From NCBI GenBank assembly GCA_008501545.1, contig QQUM01000262.1, positions 1 through 8,940 of the forward strand: a stretch of 8,940 bases of DNA, written 5' to 3'. Below the pieces are notes generated by a model that did no database searches, was not told the origin of the DNA, and worked only from the letters and a program-made list of their open reading frames with translations. Shown here in pieces: positions 1 through 6,175 of this stretch. A program made the position numbers and the translations under genes. The stretch comes from Calditrichota bacterium (GTDB taxonomy: Bacteria; Zhuqueibacterota; Zhuqueibacteria; Zhuqueibacterales; Geothermadaptataceae). Positions within the stretch are counted from its first letter, which is position 1, and every line of letters begins with the position of its first letter.

Positions 1-981
1 TTTTCTGATTGCAATGTATATCAAAGTTATAATTGGGGAGAATACAGGCGTAAAAACTCTGGAGTAAGGCCTTGTCGATGGATGGCTACAAACGACTCAG
101 ATGAACCTGTAGCTCTTTTTCAAGGAATTTACCTCGGCAAATTCCTCGGTGTCGGGATAATCACTGGTGAAGGCGGGCCAATAGGAGATTATAACTACTG
201 TCTGGATAGCCTACCAATTTGCATACAAAAATCATTGGCTTTGAAAAGGGCTTACATCCGAATATACCCGAAGAAGCAATACAAAACGAATGATGCTCTG
301 GCGCTAAAAAACAGCAAATGGAAACGCGCAATATTTTCTCATTCCAGTGGATGGAGTATGTGGCTAAATCCTGCTCAGTCAGAAGATGAGTTATTATCAG
401 AATTATCAAAAGATTGGAAAAAAAATCTTAAGAGATCAAGGAATAAAGAATTAACTGTTGAATCATGGGTAAATCCTGATCCGAAATTAATCATTTCTCT
501 CTACAGTGAAATGGAAGCATTCAAAAACTTGCCCCGCCTGCATGATGAAAGAGAAATACGAGATTTAATTAATCAATTAGGGAACGATTGTATGTTGATG
601 TGCTGCAAAAATAAGTCAGGTGAAATATTAAGTATCCGGGGATGCCTCATAAGTCGTCCCCATGCTTTGGACTATCTTGCAACAACTTCAATGGCCGGAA
701 GAAAAGTTTCAGCTGCTTATCTTTTGTTATGGCATTTGTTAAAAGAATGCGCCGGGAGAGGAGTTACTTATTATGATCTAAATGGAATAGATCCTATCAT
801 TAATCCTGGTGTTTACAACTTTAAGCGAGGGACAGGCGCACAACATCTTGAATATCTTGGTGAGTGGGAATGGGCTTCTTCTGAAAACATCAGGCTGCTA
901 ATGGGATTTGCCCGCTCAAAACAAGCGAAAGTTAAAGGACTGGTCAGAAAGTTAAAGAAGAAACTGGCATTTAAATCCTAA
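1..981 (+). CDS. FemAB-like (GNAT-fold) acyl/aminoacyl transferase, 5'-truncated by window edge
   Basis: The reading frame is open from base 1, so the gene begins before the window. The ATG at base 82 is internal: residues encoded before it (VYQSYNWGEYRRKNSG, from about base 16) match the usual N-terminal 'YQS..WG.YK...G' block of FemAB-type proteins. The C-terminal half carries the family hallmark YDLNGIDP (about 772-795) followed by NPGVYNFKRGTG (about 802-837) and EYLGEWEW, close to the known 'YDLGGIDP..NPGVY.FK.G.GG' pattern. A basic segment DWKKNLKRSRNK lies near base 412. FemAB proteins transfer amino acids from aminoacyl-tRNA to peptidoglycan precursors; relatives in exopolysaccharide loci are thought to acylate or aminoacylate glycans. 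No signal peptide is visible in the part present. It is followed after 31 bases by the next gene, probably in one operon. The family call is firm; the substrate is unknown. Confidence 0.88.
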   Translation, partial: FSDCNVYQSYNWGEYRRKNSGVRPCRWMATNDSDEPVALFQGIYLGKFLGVGIITGEGGPIGDYNYCLDSLPICIQKSLALKRAYIRIYPKKQYKTNDALALKNSKWKRAIFSHSSGWSMWLNPAQSEDELLSELSKDWKKNLKRSRNKELTVESWVNPDPKLIISLYSEMEAFKNLPRLHDEREIRDLINQLGNDCMLMCCKNKSGEILSIRGCLISRPHALDYLATTSMAGRKVSAAYLLLWHLLKECAGRGVTYYDLNGIDPIINPGVYNFKRGTGAQHLEYLGEWEWASSENIRLLMGFARSKQAKVKGLVRKLKKKLAFKS

Positions 982-1012
982 ATATTAATGTACTGTTAAT
1001 GGGTCGAATCAA

Positions 1013-2176
1013 TTGAGTAAAAAATATAGCATAAAAAATGTGAGTGATGCAGTAAATCGACTTTACAATCACATTTACACAAATCATTGGAACGGAGCAT
1101 CTGTCACAGGTCCCGATCCTGGTATTCGATTCAATTCCCGTATTGGCCGGTTTGTCAAAAGTTATTCGAATTTTTTTCCTTGGGCAGATAATTTAACGTA
1201 TTTGCAAGGTCAGGGTTATTGGATAATGGCGAATTGGCTGATTGCCGATTTAATGGATGACGTAAAATTCAGAGATATTGCATTAGCCTGCTCTAATTAT
1301 ATCGTCGAAATTCAGAGACAGGAAGGATACTGGGAGTATCCAAACATTGAGTGGAAAGGAAGAGTTGCTACTGTTGAGGGATGTTTTGCCACTCTCGGAC
1401 TCCTGGAAAGTTATAGAAAATCAGGAGATAAAATATACCTCAATGCAGCAAAAAAATGGTTTCGATTTTTAAATTATGAGATTGGCTTTCTTAAAGACGG
1501 GGAGTATCTGGCTGCAAATTATTTTGCAAAACCGGGCCCGGCTGTACCCAATATCTCAGCCATGGTTTTGAACGCAATTGGCAAACTTATGCACCTGACT
1601 GGTGATAATCAATATACAAAAAAATGTGATGCGATGGTTGCATGGCTCAATCATGTACAACTGGAAACAGGTGAACTACCTTATATAGTTGAGAAAACAC
1701 AAGGAATAAAAGGAGATCGACGCCACTTTCTTTGCTACCAGTATAATGCATTCGAATTTCTTGATTTATTAGAATATTACAGATTTACGAAGGACAAAGC
1801 AATTCTACCTGTACTTGAAAAATTGGGACACTATTTATCGACTGGAATAACAGAAACCGGATCAGCAAATTTTAGCTGCCACCACGTGGTTCCTGAAGTT
1901 ACATATTACACAACAGTCCTTGCCACAGCACTTAGCCAGGCAGAAGAAATAGGATTGGAGAAATACACTTATTTAGCAGAACGTGCTTATAATAGAGTTT
2001 TACATTTGCAAAAATATGACGGGAATTTTCAATTCTATTCTCAAAAAAATTATATTTTTATTTCCGATCGAAGATCTTATCCAAGATATCTTTCGATGAT
2101 ACTTTTTCATCTGTTATTAGAATACAAAAAATTGGTCATGAAACAAACGCAGGATGCGTTGGTTATTCAGCAGTAA
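1013..2176 (+). CDS. Alpha/alpha-toroid protein 1 (glycosidase/terpene-cyclase-like fold), function unknown
   Basis: A 387-residue protein made of regular helical hairpins separated by Gly/aromatic turns: QEGYWEYP (near residue 104), TGELPYI (near 219) and YDGNFQFYS (near 341). This resembles the repeat pattern of (alpha/alpha)6 toroids such as six-hairpin glycosidases, C5-epimerases and prenyltransferase/squalene-cyclase-like proteins. A conserved-looking aromatic/charged stretch, DRRHFLCYQYNAFEFLDLLE (about 238-257), may line a pocket. I see no signal peptide or membrane segment, so it is probably cytoplasmic. The start is the TTG at 1013: an in-frame stop (986-988) lies just upstream and no in-frame ATG is near. 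No convincing Shine-Dalgarno sequence precedes it, so GTG 1040 cannot be excluded. Its place between a FemAB gene and GT4 genes suggests work on a glycan intermediate (hydrolase, lyase or epimerase); that is inference only. Confidence 0.82.
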   Translation: MSKKYSIKNVSDAVNRLYNHIYTNHWNGASVTGPDPGIRFNSRIGRFVKSYSNFFPWADNLTYLQGQGYWIMANWLIADLMDDVKFRDIALACSNYIVEIQRQEGYWEYPNIEWKGRVATVEGCFATLGLLESYRKSGDKIYLNAAKKWFRFLNYEIGFLKDGEYLAANYFAKPGPAVPNISAMVLNAIGKLMHLTGDNQYTKKCDAMVAWLNHVQLETGELPYIVEKTQGIKGDRRHFLCYQYNAFEFLDLLEYYRFTKDKAILPVLEKLGHYLSTGITETGSANFSCHHVVPEVTYYTTVLATALSQAEEIGLEKYTYLAERAYNRVLHLQKYDGNFQFYSQKNYIFISDRRSYPRYLSMILFHLLLEYKKLVMKQTQDALVIQQ

Positions 2177-2215
2177 TTAACATGATCAAGTATAAATAGA
2201 GTCCATCTGTGAGAG

Positions 2216-2303
2216 CGTCATTCCGTCATGCTTTTAGACGGAATCCATCATTTATTAGCCTCAAATCGTTATGGATTCCCGCTTAAAGCATGCGGGAATG
2301 ACG
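2216..2303. repeat. 88-bp inverted repeat of two co-varying hairpins (REP/BIME- or MITE-like)
   Basis: Arms 2216-2248 and 2271-2303 are imperfect reverse complements ending in CGTCATTCC and its complement. Each arm is itself a hairpin with an 8-bp stem and a 9-base loop. The left stem is ATTCCGTC (2220-2227) with GACGGAAT (2237-2244). The right stem is ATTCCCGC (2275-2282) with GCGGGAAT (2292-2299). The stems differ between arms yet remain perfectly paired. No T-run follows either hairpin, so it is not a classical terminator. It fills most of the gap between toroid gene 1 and the first GT4 gene, and is probably a genome-wide dispersed element. Confidence 0.8.
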
Positions 2304-2335
2304 AAATATAGTACGCTTCCGAAAGGACTCAAAAT

Positions 2336-2340
2336 AGGAG
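2336..2340 (+). promoter_or_regulatory. Shine-Dalgarno AGGAG for GT4 copy 1
   Basis: AGGAG ends nine bases before TTG 2350 and four bases before TTG 2345. It supports initiation here without an ATG. Only TTG 2350 is in frame with the GT4 reading frame as given. Confidence 0.65.
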
Positions 2341-2349
2341 AACGTTGCT

Positions 2350-3585
2350 TTGCAAAAAAAAATAAAAGTGGCTTACATCTTACATCGATTTCCCTATATA
2401 ACTGAAACCTTTATTATGCGGGAAATGTACTGGTTGCGGAAATGTAATGTGGATGTCACTATATTCTCACTGCTTTCACCTGTTCATAAAATAGTTCAGG
2501 AACAGGCAAAAGAACTGTTACCTGTTACCTATTACAGCGCTTTTATCTCTCCGAAAGTAATAAAAGCGCAATTCTATTTTCTCCTGCGCTCACCGGTTCG
2601 GTATTTCAAGGCATTTTTTAATATGATCCGCCAAACTTTTCGAGAAATCCCGGTACTTCTACGTGTCCTGCTTCTTTTCCCCGAGAGTGTTTATTTTGCT
2701 CAACAAATGGAAATAATGGGCATTGAACACATTCATGCTCATTTTGTTTGGCTCGAAGGAATTGCCGCAGGAATTGTTAAAGATTTGGTAGGTATTTCAT
2801 TTACAATTCACCCGCATGCATTTGGATTGTTCATGCGCAATCAAAAAAATGTGCGTACAGAATTGCAAAATGCTTCTGGCGTTGTAACGGTTTCAACACA
2901 CCACACAGAATACATCGCTAATCTGTGTCCGAAAATTTCGCAAAACGAAATTGACATCGTGCATTATGGCCTTGAAGTGGACCGCTATATACCAGGCCCA
3001 AAACAAGAACAAAATGGAAAAGCAATTCGAATAGTTGCTGTTGGTGATTTACGCGAGAAAAAAGGCCCGGAATATTTGATCGATGCCTGTGCTTTGTTAG
3101 CCAAACGCGGTTATGAATTTCATTGTGATTTTATCGGACATGGAAATCTTGAAAACAAATTGCGAGCACAAATCGATCACCTTGAGTTGCATGAAAATAT
3201 TACATTGTGTGGTGTGCAGCCACTGTCTAAGGTTTTACAAAAACTTCAGGAAAGCGACATCTTTGCTCTGCCATGCGTTGTAGCAAGAGATGGTGATCGC
3301 GACGGTATGCCTAATGTATTGATCGAAGCCATGGCTTGCGAGCTTCCGGTTGTTACGACACCGGTTGCCGGAATTCCAGACCTGGTCATCCATGGGGAGA
3401 CAGGCATGTTGGCCAAAGAGCGTGATGCCGAAACATTGGCAGAGGCCCTGGAGATATTGATCGAAGATAAAGCACTTCGTGAACGACTTGGCAAACAAGC
3501 GCGTGAAAAAGTGCTGGATGAATTCCAAATACAGAAAAGCGCTGAGAAGTTAGCCGGCATATTTAAAAAATTCATCGATGAATGA
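2350..3585 (+). CDS. GT4-family glycosyltransferase, tandem copy 1 (WcaL-like)
   Basis: A 411-residue GT-B glycosyltransferase of family GT4. The N-terminal domain has the typical opening FPYITETFIMRE (about residues 14-25), HAHF (129-132) and IHPHAFG (153-159). The C-terminal nucleotide-sugar domain has GDLREKKGPEYLI (from 232), FIGHGNLE and DGDRDGMPNVLIEAMA. The EX7E pair appears as D318 and E326, a form I recognise from the colanic-acid WcaL-like subgroup. It would move a sugar from an NDP-sugar to a lipid-linked acceptor at the cytoplasmic side of the membrane; donor and acceptor cannot be read. The start used is TTG 2350, nine bases after AGGAG. The homologous start in copy 2 aligns instead with TTG 2345, which is out of frame here because the A-run is one base shorter. 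The protein differs from copy 2 at about 31 of about 405 positions with no internal gaps, and all visible motifs are intact. Confidence 0.9.
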   Translation: MQKKIKVAYILHRFPYITETFIMREMYWLRKCNVDVTIFSLLSPVHKIVQEQAKELLPVTYYSAFISPKVIKAQFYFLLRSPVRYFKAFFNMIRQTFREIPVLLRVLLLFPESVYFAQQMEIMGIEHIHAHFVWLEGIAAGIVKDLVGISFTIHPHAFGLFMRNQKNVRTELQNASGVVTVSTHHTEYIANLCPKISQNEIDIVHYGLEVDRYIPGPKQEQNGKAIRIVAVGDLREKKGPEYLIDACALLAKRGYEFHCDFIGHGNLENKLRAQIDHLELHENITLCGVQPLSKVLQKLQESDIFALPCVVARDGDRDGMPNVLIEAMACELPVVTTPVAGIPDLVIHGETGMLAKERDAETLAEALEILIEDKALRERLGKQAREKVLDEFQIQKSAEKLAGIFKKFIDE

Positions 3586-3612
3586 AGCAGAAATCCTTGA
3601 TACGCTGGTTTG
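3578..3612 (+). pseudogene. Remnant of toroid gene 2 (codons 76 onward) after GT4 copy 1
   Basis: The ATG at 3578 opens a short frame reading MNEAEILDTLVCQR and then a stop. It aligns codon for codon with MNESEILDALVNR at residues 76-88 of the intact toroid gene 2 (bases 5111 onward). Over the first 32 bases, 27 match by eye. The similarity starts exactly where copy 1 stops resembling copy 2, and it overlaps the TGA of copy 1. I read it as a deletion scar from a duplicated GT-toroid unit. The fragment is far too short to function. Confidence 0.6.
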
Positions 3613-3651
3613 TCAGCGGTAAATGCTAACATCAACCTTAATATGAGAACC

Positions 3652-4911
3652 ATGGTTTGCAAAAAAAACATAAAGGTGGCCTACATCTTACATCGATTTC
3701 CTTACATAACAGAGACATTTATAATGCGGGAAATGTACTGGTTGCGTGAATGCAATGTGGATGTCACTATATTCTCATTGCTTTCACCTGTTCATAAAAT
3801 AGTTCATGATCAGGCAAAAGAACTGTTGCCTGTTACCCATTACAGCGCTTTTATCTCACCTAAAGTTATAAAAGCTCAATTCTATTTTCTCCTGCGCTCA
3901 CCGGTTCGGTATTTCAAGGCATTTTTTAATATGATCCGCCAAACTTTTCGGGAGATTACGGTACTGTTACGCGTCCTGCTCCTTTTCCCCAAAAGTGTTT
4001 ACTTTGCTCAACAAATAGAAAAAATGGGCATTGAGCACATTCATGCTCATTTTGTTTGGCTCGAAGGAATTGCCGCTGGAATTGCTAAAGATTTGGTTGG
4101 TATTACATTTACAATTCATCCGCACGCATTTGGTTTGTTCATGCGCAATCAAAAAGATGTGCGTGCTGAATTGCAAAATGCTTCCGGAGTGGTCACAATT
4201 TCAACTTATCATACAGAGTATATTGCTAACCTGTGTCCAAAAATTTCACAAAACGAAATTGACATCGTGCATTGTGGTCTGGAAGTGGACCGCTATATTC
4301 CAGGTCCAAAACAAGAACAAAATGGAAAAGCATTTCGAGTAGTTGCTGTTGGTGATTTACGCGAGAAAAAAGGCCCGGAATATTTGATCGATGCCTGTGC
4401 TTTATTAGCCAAACGCGGTTATGAATTTCATTGTGATTTTATCGGACATGGAAATCTTGAAAACAAATTGCAAGCACAAATCGATCAACTTGATTTGAAA
4501 GAAAACATTACGCTGTGTGGCGCGCAGCCACTGCCTAAAGTTTTACAAAAACTTCAGGAAAGCGACATCTTTGCGCTGCCATGCGTTGTAGCAAAAGATG
4601 GTGATCGCGATGGCATACCTAATGTATTAATCGAAGCCATGGCTTGCGAGCTTCCGGTTGTTACGACACCGGTTGCCGGAATTCCAGACCTGGTCATCCA
4701 TGGGGAAACAGGCATGTTGGCCAAAGAACGTGATGCCGAAACATTGGCAGATGCCCTGGAGAAATTGATCGAAGACAAAGCACTTCGTGAACGGCTTGGC
4801 AAACAAGGGCGGGAAAAAGTGCTGGATGAATTTCAAATACAGAAGAGCGCTGAGAAATTAGCCGGGATATATAAAAAATTCATAAATGGAAATACGACTG
4901 ATGCAAATTAA
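3652..4911 (+). CDS. GT4-family glycosyltransferase, tandem copy 2 (WcaL-like)
   Basis: Paralogue of the preceding gene with the same domain order: TETFIMRE near the N-terminus, HAHF, IHPHAFG, GDLREKKGPEYL and DGDRDGIPNVLIEAMA with the D/E pair of the GT4 EX7E site. From ATG 3652 it is 419 residues. I chose ATG 3652 because it aligns with the start region of copy 1 and follows GAGA at short spacing. ATG 3643 is also in frame, and TTG 3610 lies inside the toroid-gene scar and is unlikely. The C-terminus extends past copy 1 by about eight residues (NGNTTDAN) and overlaps the next gene by 26 bases, which suggests translational coupling. Several substitutions against copy 1 change charge (K/E, E/K, R/Q), so acceptor or donor use may differ; this is untested. 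Confidence 0.9.
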   Translation: MVCKKNIKVAYILHRFPYITETFIMREMYWLRECNVDVTIFSLLSPVHKIVHDQAKELLPVTHYSAFISPKVIKAQFYFLLRSPVRYFKAFFNMIRQTFREITVLLRVLLLFPKSVYFAQQIEKMGIEHIHAHFVWLEGIAAGIAKDLVGITFTIHPHAFGLFMRNQKDVRAELQNASGVVTISTYHTEYIANLCPKISQNEIDIVHCGLEVDRYIPGPKQEQNGKAFRVVAVGDLREKKGPEYLIDACALLAKRGYEFHCDFIGHGNLENKLQAQIDQLDLKENITLCGAQPLPKVLQKLQESDIFALPCVVAKDGDRDGIPNVLIEAMACELPVVTTPVAGIPDLVIHGETGMLAKERDAETLADALEKLIEDKALRERLGKQGREKVLDEFQIQKSAEKLAGIYKKFINGNTTDAN

Positions 4912-6040
4912 CGATTCCTTTTATTCAAGGCTAATTGAATTGGCCATTCTCGGACTTAAGCCGCTTTATGATGACCAGCAAAAGTTATTTACAAAAAAAT
5001 ATGCAAATAAAGAATTGATTGATGAAGAATACCAGCCTTCATTCATTTACACCGCAACGACAGTTCTCGGCTTAATCAGAGCTCGCAAAGCCGGGTGGAA
5101 TATAAATGAGATGAATGAATCGGAAATCCTTGATGCATTGGTCAATCGTATTAACGCGTTTGAAAGTCCCGGCATATTGGGTTTAATGCTTTGGGCAGAT
5201 TCTCACAGTGATGGAATACATGCAAAAACACTTTATCAGGCGATTAAAGATGAAGTGCACGATGAGAAAATCAATGAACTGCCGACATATGAACTTTCCT
5301 GGCTATTGACAGGCTTAAGCTATGCACATCAGAACATCGAACAGGATGTTTATTATAAGGAGTTGGTTTCAAATCTTTATAATGCCATAACCTTTAACAT
5401 GAATAGCGATGCCGGTTTATTTGGCTACAGAACAGGCGGTACCTGGCCTGCAACCATGAGAAATAAAATAGGCAACTTTGCTGACCAAATTTATTCGGTT
5501 TATGCCTTATCGACTTACTCTGATATTTTCAAAATTTCTAAAGCTTTAGAGCAGGCTCTTCAATGTGCAAATCGATTGTGCGAGTTGCAGGGGGACAAAG
5601 GACAATGGTGGTGGCATTATCATTCGAAAAAAAACATTATTGCTGCAAATTATCCTGTGTACGGTGTTCATCAGAGCGGAATGACGCCAATGACTTTGTT
5701 TAAGTTGTCAGAAGTAAGTGGGCAGGATTTTAAATCCTCAATATTAAGAGGCGTAAATTGGCTAACCGGTGATAATGAATTGGGAATTGAGATGATTGAT
5801 TGGCAAAACAATATCATCTGGCGCGATATCAAATGGAAGCAGCCTCGGGCCAGTTTAAAATACTTGTCAATGGCAACAGCCACTCTGGGTATGAATGGCA
5901 TCAGCCGGTTGGTAAATCGAATTCCGGCATACAAAGTAAATCATGAAATGCGATCCTATCACCTGGGGTGGGTTTTATATGCATTCGCAGATAAATATTC
6001 ACCCCAAAAAGGTAGTAGCAAAAAATTATCGAAAAAATGA
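4886..6040 (+). CDS. Alpha/alpha-toroid protein 2, function unknown
   Basis: A 384-residue, mostly helical protein with spaced Gly/Trp-rich turns: DAGLFGYRTGGTW in the middle, then DKGQWWWHYHSKKN, then YPVYGVHQSGMTPMTLF and a late WRDIKW. This pattern suggests a toroid of the six-hairpin glycosidase or terpene-cyclase-like type. The GQWWWHY...YPVYGVHQ block looks like a conserved pocket motif that I recall from unnamed proteins in glycan loci, but I know no assigned activity. No signal peptide or membrane segment is seen. It shares no obvious alignable sequence with toroid protein 1. ATG 4886 overlaps the end of GT4 copy 2; ATG 4901 in the same frame is an alternative, and neither has a strong Shine-Dalgarno sequence. 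The overlap implies coupling with the glycosyltransferase, and the scar after copy 1 shows this pairing is ancestral. Confidence 0.85.
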   Translation: MEIRLMQINDSFYSRLIELAILGLKPLYDDQQKLFTKKYANKELIDEEYQPSFIYTATTVLGLIRARKAGWNINEMNESEILDALVNRINAFESPGILGLMLWADSHSDGIHAKTLYQAIKDEVHDEKINELPTYELSWLLTGLSYAHQNIEQDVYYKELVSNLYNAITFNMNSDAGLFGYRTGGTWPATMRNKIGNFADQIYSVYALSTYSDIFKISKALEQALQCANRLCELQGDKGQWWWHYHSKKNIIAANYPVYGVHQSGMTPMTLFKLSEVSGQDFKSSILRGVNWLTGDNELGIEMIDWQNNIIWRDIKWKQPRASLKYLSMATATLGMNGISRLVNRIPAYKVNHEMRSYHLGWVLYAFADKYSPQKGSSKKLSKK

Positions 6041-6077
6041 AATCATTAAAGTCATCTACAGGCATTGAAAGTAAATG

Positions 6078-6157
6078 GAACACAGATGGTACGGATTGGA
6101 ACGGATTATTATTTAAAAAATCCGTCCTAATCCGTTTGATCCGTCAAATCCGTGTTC
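6078..6157. repeat. 80-bp inverted repeat of ACGGAT/ATCCGT units
   Basis: Arms 6078-6108 and 6128-6157 pair through GAACAC/GTGTTC, GAT/ATC, ACGGAT/ATCCGT and ACGGATTA/TAATCCGT, with a 19-base AT-rich spacer. Within the arms the core recurs every 9-10 bases (ACGGA at 6091 and 6101; TCCGT at 6121, 6131, 6140 and 6149). It occupies most of the gap between toroid gene 2 and the DUF354 gene. It resembles dispersed intergenic palindromes with this core seen in other bacterial genomes. No T-run follows, so a terminator role is unlikely. Confidence 0.8.
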
Positions 6158-6164
6158 AATAAAA

Positions 6165-6170
6165 AAGGAA
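6165..6170 (+). promoter_or_regulatory. Shine-Dalgarno AAGGAA deciding the DUF354 start
   Basis: AAGGAA ends five bases before ATG 6176. It favours that start over GTG 6152, which lies in the arm of the inverted repeat and would add eight residues unlike the family N-terminus. Confidence 0.75.
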
Positions 6171-6175
6171 TATAT

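Larger units (their letters stand above)
2337..4885 (+). repeat. Direct tandem duplication of the GT4 gene
   Basis: Unit 1 runs from about 2337 to 3577 and unit 2 from about 3644 to 4885. Similarity begins just upstream of the starts (GAGAAC in both) and fades at the 3' ends of the coding regions. Identity is patchy. A 74-base stretch (2569-2642 with 3877-3950), a 132-base stretch with one mismatch (from 3032) and a 77-base stretch (from 3322) are essentially identical, while intervening parts carry many substitutions. Confidence 0.93.

Noticed and set aside
82..981. ATG 82 as the true start of the FemAB gene
   Set aside because: The frame is open to base 1 and the upstream residues match the family N-terminal block, so the gene starts before the window.
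2216..2303. Rho-independent terminator between toroid gene 1 and GT4 copy 1
   Set aside because: The hairpins are strong but no T-run follows on either strand; the paired-arm structure fits a dispersed repeat better.
2307..2312. TATAGT as a -10 promoter box before GT4 copy 1
   Set aside because: No acceptable -35 element lies at the expected distance (TAAAGC there), so the match is not informative in AT-rich DNA.
2350..3585. GT4 copy 1 as a pseudogene
   Set aside because: Apart from the ambiguous start, the frame is intact, all motifs are retained and a ribosome-binding site precedes an in-frame TTG.
3610..3651. TTG 3610 as the start of GT4 copy 2
   Set aside because: The extra residues come from the toroid-gene scar and spacer and have no counterpart in copy 1; ATG 3652 fits the alignment better.
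3246..3671. Long minus-strand frame opposite the GT4 genes (a similar one at 4554-4802)
   Set aside because: It is antisense to conserved GT4 coding sequence, recurs in both copies because they are duplicates, and its protein is low-complexity Ser/Ala-rich with no recognisable domain.
6091..6153. CRISPR-like array from the repeated ACGGAT/TCCGT cores
   Set aside because: The cores are only five to eight bases, spaced 9-10 bases apart and arranged as inverted arms, with no repeat-spacer layout.
6152..6175. GTG 6152 as the start of the DUF354 gene
   Set aside because: It lies within the inverted repeat, whereas ATG 6176 has a well-placed AAGGAA and gives the canonical family N-terminus.
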